Source of the DNA: Candidatus Sulfotelmatobacter sp.
GTDB lineage: Bacteria > Acidobacteriota > Terriglobia > Terriglobales > Acidobacteriaceae
Direction: 5' to 3'
Length of the DNA: 15,573 bases
Assembly (NCBI GenBank): GCA_030037515.1
Contig: JASHRE010000855.1
Span: 1-15,573 of the forward strand
Made by a program: the position numbers and the translations under genes. Of the stretch, positions 1 through 7,500 are shown in pieces. The stretch's first letter is position 1. Every line of letters starts with the position of its first letter. Under the pieces are notes generated by a model that saw nothing but the letters and a program-made list of their open reading frames with translations, did not search any database and was not told the DNA's origin.

Positions 1-99
1 AAGCTCAAGATCGTACAACTGACTGGTAGCCCGCGCGGCTCGCCGCAGGGCCGCACATGCGCAGGTGTCTTCTAACAACTCATTTCGGGTCCCGTGCAT
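1..99 (-). CDS. MarR-family transcriptional regulator, N-terminal fragment (runs off the left edge)
   Basis: Only the first 33 codons are present. The ATG is at 99 and the frame stays open to base 1. A strong purine-rich Shine-Dalgarno stretch (minus strand GGGGGAGG, at 109-116) lies about nine bases upstream of the ATG, which makes the start convincing. The translated segment carries CACAALRRAARATSQLYD (residues 13-30). This resembles the first helix of one group of MarR-type winged-helix regulators, which often begin with a Cys-x-Cys followed by a basic helix and a Gln-Leu-Tyr-Asp stretch. The DNA-binding wing and the effector pocket are outside the window, so family assignment rests on this helix alone. 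It lies downstream of the htrA-like gene on the same strand, but the 167-base gap argues for its own promoter. Its ligand and targets cannot be judged. Confidence 0.6.
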   Translation of the reverse strand, partial: MHGTRNELLEDTCACAALRRAARATSQLYDLEL

Positions 100-266
100 G
101 AAACCAATCCTCCCCCTGAAAGTGATTAGTTTTAATTGATACGCTACAACCAGGGCTACCGAGTGCAAGCGACAAGTTGCGACACCTAGGCTTCCCGGGA
201 ACAGTGACCCGGCGAGTGCTTCAAACAGCCATCCCGCGCTGACTCAGCCCGCCACCCTTCGAGCGA
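100..266. other. Spacer between the htrA-like gene and the MarR-like gene
   Basis: This spacer lies downstream of the protease stop and upstream of the regulator start, both on the minus strand. An AT-rich island at about 122-150 (with ATTAGTTTTAATTGATAC on the plus strand) is the obvious place for the regulator's promoter or an autoregulatory site, but I cannot define clean -35/-10 boxes or a clear operator palindrome. A short hairpin with stem CCGGG/CCCGG at 195-212 follows the protease gene. It has no U-tract, so it is at best a weak terminator. Confidence 0.3.
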
Positions 267-1769
267 CTACTGCGGCTGTACGACAACAAAGGTTGTGTTT
301 CCGCCGCGGTTGACGAGCAATACCAGAGCCTGCGCGCCGGCCTCGCGAATCAGGCGCTGGTAGTCGGAAACGGAGTTGACCTGATGACGATTTACTTGCT
401 CGATTACGTCACCTCGCTGCAAGTCGACTTCAGCCGCCGGCGAAGCATCGGGAACCTCGGTGACGACCACTCCCTTCACGTCGGGACCGAGCCCGAGTTG
501 CTGCCGAATGTCGTTGGTCAACTCATCGACTTGAACGCCCGCCATCGGGCTGTTCCCGCTCTGGTCTTGGGCGTTGCTTCCGGCACCCTTGCCCGACGGT
601 GCTTCGCTCAGCGTTAAGGTCACGTCGCGCGTTTCGCCATTGCGCCAAACCTTCAGATGCACAGTCATCCCCGGAGCCATGCTTCCAACCTTCAGGCGTA
701 GGTCATTCGGTCCGGGCACCGGCTGTCCATCGATTTCGGTAATCACGTCGCCGCGTTCGAGCCCGGCTTTCGCTCCCGGGCTGTTCGACTCTATGCTTCC
801 TACGAGCGCTCCTTTTTCCGCGGGAACGTTGAAGGCTTTAGCCAGGTCTGGTGTCACCTCCTGTACCGCAACTCCGATGTATCCGCGAATTACCTTGCCG
901 TGTTTGAGAATCTGGTCCATGACGTACTTCGCCATGTTGATCGGTATGGCAAAACCGATTCCCTGATTGCCGCTGCCCTGACCTCCGGAAAGAATCGCCG
1001 TATTAATGCCGATCACCTCTCCCCCCGAGTTCAGAAGAGCGCCACCGGAGTTGCCGGGATTGATGGAGGCATCCGTCTGAATGAAATCTTCATAATCCTC
1101 GATATCAAGTCCGTTGCGGCCGGTTGCGCTGATGATTCCCATGGTGGCTGTCTCACCCACGCCGAATGGATTTCCGATCGCGAACGCGTAATCGCCCACT
1201 TGAAGTTTGGAGGAGTCGCCGAGGACGACGGTGGGCAGGCCGGTCGCGGCAATTCTCACGACCGCAATGTCAGTCTTGGAATCGGCGCCAACCACTTTGC
1301 CCGGAAATTGTCGCCGGTCGGGCAGAATCACCTTGATCTCGGTTGCTTTGTCGATGACGTGATTGTTGGTCAGGATGTAGCCATCGGCGCTGATGATCAC
1401 ACCGGAGCCGAGTCCCCGCTCGCGTTCCTCCCGGGGCGCCCTGGGAAATCGCCCGCCAAAAAACTGCTGAAAGAAAGGATCGTTGAAAAACGACCGATTT
1501 TGAGGAACCTTCACGATGCGTGACGACGTTATGCTGACCACCGCAGGCAGCACCGGCTTGAGAACCGGGGCAAAGCCCATCGAAGCTCCATCGTGGTTCG
1601 CGTCCCCCGCTGCCGTGCGGCTCACGAATACGGGCACCAACTTTTCGTGGCCGAAGGCCGCGTGTCCTGTCAGAGCCCAGGCAAACAAACCGAGCATGCC
1701 TCCAACCAGAAAAACAATAGCGAGAGAAAATATGATTGCCGACCGCCGTACCTGTACCATTGCGTTCAT
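267..1769 (-). CDS. HtrA/Deg-type trypsin-like serine protease with two PDZ domains
   Basis: This is an envelope protein-quality protease of 500 residues, the usual size for DegP/DegQ-like proteins. The ATG at 1769 was chosen because GGAGAGGAG lies just upstream and a hydrophobic segment follows at residues 10-33. A second ATG three codons later (1760) is equally possible. Upstream in-frame codons to 1913 look non-coding. The hydrophobic segment is a signal anchor or signal peptide, so the enzyme acts in the periplasm. The catalytic triad is complete: His137 in TNNHVID, Asp167 in SKTDIAVV, and Ser241 in NPGNSGGAL. Two PDZ domains follow, at about 293-389 and 410-490, each with a GDVI segment. 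The phenylalanine-rich stretch before the protease domain (residues about 94-105) is typical of the regulatory LA loop region. The gene stands alone, with gaps on both sides. The general family is certain; whether it is DegP- or DegQ-like in function cannot be told. Confidence 0.95.
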   Translation of the reverse strand: MNAMVQVRRSAIIFSLAIVFLVGGMLGLFAWALTGHAAFGHEKLVPVFVSRTAAGDANHDGASMGFAPVLKPVLPAVVSITSSRIVKVPQNRSFFNDPFFQQFFGGRFPRAPREERERGLGSGVIISADGYILTNNHVIDKATEIKVILPDRRQFPGKVVGADSKTDIAVVRIAATGLPTVVLGDSSKLQVGDYAFAIGNPFGVGETATMGIISATGRNGLDIEDYEDFIQTDASINPGNSGGALLNSGGEVIGINTAILSGGQGSGNQGIGFAIPINMAKYVMDQILKHGKVIRGYIGVAVQEVTPDLAKAFNVPAEKGALVGSIESNSPGAKAGLERGDVITEIDGQPVPGPNDLRLKVGSMAPGMTVHLKVWRNGETRDVTLTLSEAPSGKGAGSNAQDQSGNSPMAGVQVDELTNDIRQQLGLGPDVKGVVVTEVPDASPAAEVDLQRGDVIEQVNRHQVNSVSDYQRLIREAGAQALVLLVNRGGNTTFVVVQPQ

Positions 1770-2004
1770 TGCTCCTCTCCTCGGCGAACTCTCTATCGAG
1801 TGACCTGAGCAACGCTTATTGCCGCTCGGTAGCCAGAACGGGACTCGTGTCTGTTTAGTCTGAGTTGCTCTGGGAGGGGATTTCGTTGCCTTTTTGTGAT
1901 GAGCCGGAGGCAAGGAACGGACGCGCCCAAAACAACTGGAGAGTTAAGAACAAGGGATCGGTACTCGCGGCAGTCAGGGGCAGAGAACCGAATTTTCCTC
2001 TATT
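1770..2004. other. Upstream region of the htrA-like gene
   Basis: This 235-base spacer must contain the protease promoter and any terminator for the transporter operon. I see the Shine-Dalgarno GGAGAGGAG adjoining the protease ATG, but no convincing -35/-10 pair, envelope-stress promoter, or hairpin with a U-tract. The frame of the protease stays open back to 1913 without a supported start, and I treat that extension as chance. Confidence 0.4.
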
Positions 2005-2253
2005 TCACGACGCGTTCGGATTGGCGGCGTTGCGTTTGCGCTGGTGCAGCGGCGAATAGTGCAAGCCGTAAACAACGCCCAGAATCAGAAGCAAACCGCC
2101 CCACCACACGTTCGCGTGCAAGTAGAAAAGAACAACTTGTTGCTGCGGGGGATGGATGATCTCATAAATTCCCCGTGCGAAAATTAGAGCGCCATTTACG
2201 AGCAGAGAAATTCCAATAAAGAACCAGATCGAGAGCGATCCGCCGGATTTCAT
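2005..2253 (-). CDS. Small two-helix membrane protein paired with the SSS transporter
   Basis: This 82-residue protein has the ATG at 2253 and an excellent Shine-Dalgarno sequence (TAGGAGGAACG directly before the ATG). It has two predicted membrane helices: residues about 7-27 (IWFFIGISLLVNGALIFA) and about 48-65 (NVWWGGLLLILGVVYGLH). A short polar loop containing HPPQQQ lies between them, and the C-terminus is basic and hydrophilic. The gene begins 8 bases after the transporter stop, so the two are almost certainly co-transcribed and translationally coupled. I do not recognise a named family. By position it could be an accessory or small subunit of the symporter, as small membrane partners exist for some sodium symporters, but nothing in the sequence proves an interaction. 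That it is a real gene is well supported by the ribosome-binding site, hydropathy and spacing. Confidence 0.8.
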   Translation of the reverse strand: MKSGGSLSIWFFIGISLLVNGALIFARGIYEIIHPPQQQVVLFYLHANVWWGGLLLILGVVYGLHYSPLHQRKRNAANPNAS

Positions 2254-2264
2254 CGTTCCTCCTA
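2254..2264 (-). promoter_or_regulatory. Shine-Dalgarno overlapping the transporter stop codon
   Basis: On the minus strand the transporter ends TGG TAG and runs directly into GAGGAACG ATG. The stop codon therefore forms the start of the ribosome-binding sequence TAGGAGG of the small membrane gene. This layout favours translational coupling of the two proteins. Confidence 0.75.
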
Positions 2265-4019
2265 CCAGAAGATGATCTGCAACACTAGGAAGGCAGCGGC
2301 GACCACGATTCCCCAGAACACCGGACTCTGCAGCATAGAAACATCTTCGCTTTTCGGAAGAGGCGTCAGGCCGTACACCAGGTTTTTTAACTCCTGCTCG
2401 GGTTTTGGTCGCGTCAGGTAGCTGACGACCACCGTCACGACGATGCAGAACAAGCAGCTCCAGAGAGCGCGAAACATATTCTGCGCCTGCTCTTGCGCGT
2501 CCATGGAGAGAGCCACATATCGCACGGCAGTCGGATCGATTCTGACCCACGTGTACATGCCGATCGAAGCCAGTGTTCCACCCAGCAGTCCAGTCCAGCC
2601 GCCCGCCGGTGTGGCGCGCTTCCAGAGCATACCCAGAATGACTGTGCCAAACAGCGGCGCGATGAAGAAGCTAAACAGCTCCTGCACGTAGTCCATGATG
2701 CTCGGGGCGCGTGCTGCGAAGTACGCCGTGCCGATGCTGACGACGACTCCGATCACAGTAACCCAGCGCCCCATTCTTACCTTGGCAGGGTCGGAGGCAT
2801 TCTTGTTGATCAGCGCGCCATAGATGTCGTAAGTCCAAACCGTCGTGAAGGCGCTGACGTTACCCGCCATGCCCGACATGAAACCGGCGATGAGCGCAGT
2901 GATGCCCAAGCCGAGGAGGCCCGGCCCACAATAGCGCGCCAGCATCAGCGGCAAGACTTCGTCATAGCCATGCAGGCCCTGGGCCTGCCCTTCGGCAGAC
3001 CACGCCAGGTCCGCGGGAACCAGGCGCAACAAGTGTCCTTGCGGATCCCGCAACAGCGCGAGCCCGAGCAGACCCGGCAGGATCACAATGAAGGGCACCA
3101 TCATTTTGAAGGCCGCTCCGATAATGGGAGCCAGTTCGGCGGAGCGCAGATCCTTTGCGGATAACACGCGCTGGATCACGAGGAAGTCCGTGGTCCAGTA
3201 GCCCATCGAAATCACTGCTCCGAGTCCAAAGACGATGCCGACCCAGTTGATTCCCATCGGGTTGGCTGAGAAGCTTCCCAGCGTCGACCAAAGATGCGTA
3301 TAGGAACCCGGGTTGGGCACGTTCAGCTCCGTAAGATTTTTGAGAATCCTCGCCTGCAGTCCGCTCCACCCCCCCGCTTCAATGAGACCGAGAATTGGGA
3401 TCAGCAAAGCGCCGGCCCAAATCAAGAAAAACTGCAAGACTTCGTTGAAGATGGCCGACCGCAATCCACCGAGAGCAACGTAGACGGCCACTGTCATGGC
3501 CGAAACCCAAATGCTGAAGTGGATGTTCCAGCCCAACACCACTTTCATCACTACGGCCATGGCATACATATTGATCCCGCTCATCAGGACCGTCATGAAT
3601 GCGAAAGAAATGGAGGAAACACCCTGTGCGCCTTGTCCGAAGCGAAGTTTCAAGTAGCCCGGAACGGAGTGAGTTTTGCAGATGTGATAGAAGGGCATCA
3701 TCACCAGCGCCAAAAACAACATCGCCGGAATCGCGCCGATCCAATACCAATGCGCGGCGAGAATTCCATATTTGTAGGCGTTTCCGGCCCATCCCATCAG
3801 CTCCAGCGATCCCAGATTCGCCGACAGAAACGCCAGACCGGCGACCCACGCGGTCATTTCCCGCCCGGCCATGAAGAAATCTTCGCCGGTATTAGCCTGC
3901 TCCTTCAGGTACAAACCGATTGCCAGCACCAACGCGAAGTAGAAGATGATGATGGCGAGATCGACGCCGGAAAGATGCACCAGAGTGGACGAAGTTGCGA
4001 ACAGAAGTGCGGGAATCAT
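2262..4019 (-). CDS. Sodium:solute symporter (SSS family), substrate unknown
   Basis: This is an inner-membrane secondary transporter of 585 residues. I chose the ATG at 4019 because the hydrophobic N-terminus follows it. The frame also reaches a GTG at 4064, but the 15 extra residues are polar and unlike the family. Before 4019 there is only a weak AGGT at about ten bases. The chain has some 14 hydrophobic helices and SSS-like signatures: an early GREMTAWVAGLAFLSANLG segment, VPGYLKLRFG, the long hydrophobic VALGGLRSAIFNEVLQFF helix, and a helix (AGFMSGMAGNVSAFTT followed by YDIY) that corresponds to the sodium-site helix of sugar symporters such as vSGLT. The protein would couple Na+ entry to uptake of a small organic solute; sugar-like substrates are plausible, but the sequence does not decide this. 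It forms a two-gene unit with the small membrane gene downstream. Confidence 0.9.
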   Translation of the reverse strand: MIPALLFATSSTLVHLSGVDLAIIIFYFALVLAIGLYLKEQANTGEDFFMAGREMTAWVAGLAFLSANLGSLELMGWAGNAYKYGILAAHWYWIGAIPAMLFLALVMMPFYHICKTHSVPGYLKLRFGQGAQGVSSISFAFMTVLMSGINMYAMAVVMKVVLGWNIHFSIWVSAMTVAVYVALGGLRSAIFNEVLQFFLIWAGALLIPILGLIEAGGWSGLQARILKNLTELNVPNPGSYTHLWSTLGSFSANPMGINWVGIVFGLGAVISMGYWTTDFLVIQRVLSAKDLRSAELAPIIGAAFKMMVPFIVILPGLLGLALLRDPQGHLLRLVPADLAWSAEGQAQGLHGYDEVLPLMLARYCGPGLLGLGITALIAGFMSGMAGNVSAFTTVWTYDIYGALINKNASDPAKVRMGRWVTVIGVVVSIGTAYFAARAPSIMDYVQELFSFFIAPLFGTVILGMLWKRATPAGGWTGLLGGTLASIGMYTWVRIDPTAVRYVALSMDAQEQAQNMFRALWSCLFCIVVTVVVSYLTRPKPEQELKNLVYGLTPLPKSEDVSMLQSPVFWGIVVAAAFLVLQIIFW

Positions 4020-4256
4020 CGTGTTTTGACCTGTGGGTGAAATGGCTCCAGATCGACGTTCCACCGCTGGTCATGCTTGGGAAGACCAGCGTCGAAGACG
4101 GATTGGCGGACTGTCGTCTGCACTCGGTTGGCGGAGCAGCCGTGAACGTTCGCGCGCAAGCAGAATGATACTCGTCGTGCGCTTTTTAAGTGCTCCATTT
4201 AATCGGACGGAACCACGTTTGTCAAAAAAAAACCCGCGGTGGTGCGGTGTTCCCGC

Positions 4257-4343
4257 CACTGGTGTCATCCTGAGCGTGCCCGCGTTGCGCAGCCAAGCAT
4301 CCGGGTGAACCGCGCCAGCCGGGGTCCCCGGCGCGCCCGGAGT
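4257..4343. repeat. REP-like intergenic repeat remnant
   Basis: The stretch opens with GTCATCCTGAGCG, a string that commonly begins dispersed intergenic repeats in Acidobacteriota and other bacteria (recalled, not searched). It contains the perfect palindrome GCCGGGGTCCCCGGC (4318-4332). It is GC-rich and lacks coding character. Only one copy is in the window, so repeat status is inferred. Confidence 0.4.
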
Positions 4344-4365
4344 GGGCGGGGTGAGATGGGCGGGG
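4344..4365 (+). other. Candidate G-quadruplex motif
   Basis: Four G-runs of three to four bases (GGGCGGGG, then a 6-base loop, then GGGCGGGG) satisfy the usual G3+N1-7 rule on the plus strand. They lie about 80 bases upstream of the candidate -35 box of the large exported-protein gene. A regulatory role is possible but not shown; it may simply be part of the GC-rich repeat. Confidence 0.35.
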
Positions 4366-4444
4366 CGGCGCAGTTCTTTTTACATGCGGCGCGATACGGC
4401 GCGTTTGGATCGCTGCCTGTCATCGCTGCCGGGAGTCGCCTTTC

Positions 4445-4473
4445 TTGACCCCGGCAGGGGCGGGTGGTAGGTT
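4445..4473 (+). promoter_or_regulatory. Candidate sigma-70-type promoter for the large exported protein
   Basis: TTGACC (4445-4450) matches the -35 consensus at five of six bases. After a 17-base spacer comes TAGGTT (4468-4473), a weak -10. Transcription would start near 4480, some 25 bases before the proposed CTG start at 4504. The agreement in position between promoter, Shine-Dalgarno and start codon is the main support. Confidence 0.4.
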
Positions 4474-4491
4474 CAAGAGCACACCATTCCC

Positions 4492-4496
4492 AGGGG
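4492..4496 (+). promoter_or_regulatory. Shine-Dalgarno supporting a CTG start at 4504
   Basis: AGGGG lies seven bases before CTG at 4504, which is normal spacing. The in-frame stop TAG at 4468 sets the upstream limit, and between it and the twin-arginine codons at 4546 there is no ATG, GTG or TTG in frame. The site therefore bears directly on the choice of start. Confidence 0.4.
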
Positions 4497-4503
4497 CATC
4501 GGT

Positions 4504-7500
4504 CTGAGCAGGCCACGAAAACCGCACAAACCAATTGATCTTCCCCGACGTGATTTTCTCCTTCGCTTCTGTCAGGGCGCGGGTGCAGCGCTCGTTCCCA
4601 ACGGCTGGTGGAAATTCGCATTTCCTGCGTGCTCTTTTCCCCAAGCGACGCATGCCGAACTCGACGAGTCGTCATTCCAGGTTGCGCCACACTATCGCAA
4701 CGAGCGTCCGCTGGATGCGGTCTTGCGCAAGGTGACGCCCGGGCGCGATGAATTCCTGTCGGAAAAATATGCGAGTGAGATTGAAGCAGTTCTTTCCGCG
4801 TGGCGCGCGGGATTGCGGCACTCCCCGATTACGGTGGAAGCCATCGCGAATTCCCTGGCCGAGAATTTTTCTGGAACTTCCTGGCGTCCGACCGACTCAC
4901 GAGTGATTCGCTCGGATTCGCTTTTGGAAATCCGCCACCAGCGCTTCGACGCGAACCACAACATCGGCCGCGAGGTATTCCTTGACGGCTTGCGCAAGGC
5001 CCTGGGCGCCAGGACGCGCATCCTCACCGCGGAGTTTCAGATCACTCGCATCGACGCCAGCGAAGCCGCCTCGGCGGACGCACCAATCCAGGTCGAGACT
5101 CGCATTCGCTACGAGATCGTGGGCGCAGGTTCCGATTTCTATCGTGAGCAGCGCGTCGGGAACTGGGAGTTGTCATGGAATCGTTCTGGGTCGAGCCACT
5201 ATCGGGTGTCGACTTGGCAGATGACCGAGGAAACGCAAGCGCGATCCCACGCCCCCGTATACGTCGATGTGGCGGCAAATGCGTTTGCCGCGAATCCTTC
5301 TTATGCAGCACAGATGATGCACGGCACCGACCACTGGCGGACGATTCTCGATGGCGCCAGCGGAGTCGATATCTACGGTCACAACGGAGTGTCGGTGGCC
5401 GATATCGACAATGACGGCTTCGACGATCTTTACGTCTGCCAGCCCGCAGGTCTGCCCAACCGGCTCTATCGGAATCGCGGCGACGGAACGTTCGAAGACG
5501 TTACGGAGCCTTCCGGTTTGGGCATTCTGGAAAACACTGCGTGTGCGCTGTTTGCCGACTTCCGCAACCGCGGTCTGCAGGATGTGATCCTGGTGTCCAG
5601 CAGCGGCCCGGTCCTGTTCGTCAATGAAGGCAACGGAAAATTCCGCCGGGAGCGCGATGCATTTCAATTCGCCAATCCACCGCAGGGCACCTTTACTGGC
5701 GCGGCCCTCGCCGACTACGATCGCGACGGATGGCTCGACATTTACTTTTGCCTCTACTCCTACTATCAGGGCACCGGGCAGTACAAATATCCTTCGCCCT
5801 ATCACGATGCGGAAAACGGCCCGCCGAATTTCATGATGCGCAACCACCGCGACGGCACGTTTCGCGACGTGACCGCGGACTCGGGGCTGAACCAGAACAA
5901 CACGCGCTACAGTTTCGCCTGCGGTTGGAGCGACTTCGACGGCGACGGCTGGCCGGATCTTTACGTCGTTAATGATTTTGGCCGCAAGAATCTTTATCGC
6001 AACAACGGCGACGGAACCTTCACCGATATCGCCGCCCAAACCGGCACCGAGGATGTCGGCGCCGGCATGAGCGTGGGCTGGCTCGATTACGACAACGACG
6101 GCGCGCCCGATCTTTACGTTGCGAATATGTGGACCGCTGCAGGCGTGCGGATTTCAACGCAGGAGAATTTCAAGAAGACCTCGCTGCCGGAGATCCGCGC
6201 ACTCTATCAGAAACACGCCATGGGCAATTCTCTGCTGCGCAATCGTGGCGCGCGGTTTGAAGACGTGACCACTGCGTCGGGAGTCGGGATGGGCCGCTGG
6301 TCGTGGTCCAGCGACGTATTGGATTTCGATCACGACGGTTATCCCGATCTCTACATTGCCAATGGGATGGTTTCCGGTCCCGAGCGCAACGATTTGAATG
6401 GTTTCTTTTGGCGCCAGGTCGTCGCTCAGTCGCCCGATGATCCCCGGGCTGCAAAAGAATACGAACAGGGCTGGAGCGCGATCAATGAACTGATTCGCTC
6501 GGATGCAACCTGGAGCGGTTATGAGCGAAACGTCTGCTACGCGAATAACCGCGACGGAACCTTTTCTGACGTTTCAGCCGCCGTCGGGTTGGATTTTGTG
6601 GAAGACGGCCGATCCTTTGCTTGGGCAGATTTCGACCAGGACGGTCGTCAAGAAATCTGCCTGAAGAATCGGAATGCGCCGCAGTTGCGTTTGCTGAAGA
6701 ATGTCGCCGAGAAACTCCCCGCGTCAATTGCATTTCGTTTGCAAGGAACGAAGAGCAATCGCGATGCGATCGGGGCGGCCGTCACAATCGAGGCGAGCGC
6801 CGGGCGGCAAACCCGCATGCTTCAGGCCGGATCTGGTTTTCTTTCCCAGCACAGCAAAACTGTTTTTTTTGGATTGGGCGACGCGGCCCGGACCGTGAAC
6901 GCTTCCATTCGCTGGCCCAGCGGCACCATGCAGCGATTCGAGAGCCTTCCCACCAATCACACGATTTGGGTGGAAGAAGGCAAGGATCCGGCGCGCGTCG
7001 AAGCATTCAGAGGTTTCATCAGCACCCCGGTTCCGTCCCTTGCCAATTCAGTCGCTGAAGCGGACGCTCTCCCCACAACGATCGAAACTTGGCTCCTGGC
7101 GCCGGTTCACGCTCCCAACGTTTCTCTTCCTGATGTGACCCATCGAAGAGTCTCGCTTTCGTCATTGCGTGGTAAGCCAGTTCTCTTGAATTTTTGGAAT
7201 GCGCGATCGCGCGATTGCCGCGAGAATCTGCGGTCCTTCGAGAAAAATCATCAACGCTGGGCAGATCAGGGATTGCAGTTGCTCACCGTCCACGTCAAGG
7301 GCGCGGCTGACGGTTCCACCGATTCCGAAGAAGATTCGCTGCGGGCTTTCGCGGGCGAACAGAATTTCACCTTCCCCATTCTCGACGCGTCCGAAGATGT
7401 GATTGCGATTTACAACATTCTTTACCGCCAGCTGTACGATCGCCATCGCGATCTCACGCTGCCGACTTCATTCCTCACCAGTAGCGAGGGCGAGATCGTG

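Larger units (their letters stand above)
4020..4503. other. Divergent intergenic region between the symporter and the FG-GAP/TPR gene
   Basis: This 484-base region separates two outward-reading genes and must hold both promoters. From left to right I see: a stretch with no distinct motif next to the symporter start; an AT-richer patch at about 4180-4205 that may hold the symporter promoter; a run of nine A (about 4226-4234); repeat-like sequence at 4257-4343; a G-quadruplex motif at 4344-4365; and a good promoter and ribosome-binding site for the plus-strand gene (listed separately). Short open frames on both strands here lack ribosome-binding sites and resemble nothing, so I call none of them. 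Confidence 0.6.

Noticed and set aside
1770..1913. Longer start for the HtrA-like protease
   Set aside because: The extra 48 residues are polar, unlike the family, and would bury the signal anchor. The ATG at 1769 has a good Shine-Dalgarno sequence.
4020..4064. GTG start giving a 600-residue symporter
   Set aside because: It adds 15 polar residues ahead of a hydrophobic start that fits the family. I judged ATG 4019 more likely, though the ribosome-binding evidence is weak for both.
4265..4735. Several short open frames in the divergent spacer
   Set aside because: They lack ribosome-binding sites, overlap repeat-like sequence and show no protein resemblance. One of them (from 4535) is simply the wrong frame of the Tat-signal region.
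5173..6039. 288-codon open frame on the minus strand opposite the FG-GAP region
   Set aside because: Its valine- and alanine-rich repeats mirror the DxDxDG repeats on the other strand. It has no start signal and no family resemblance.
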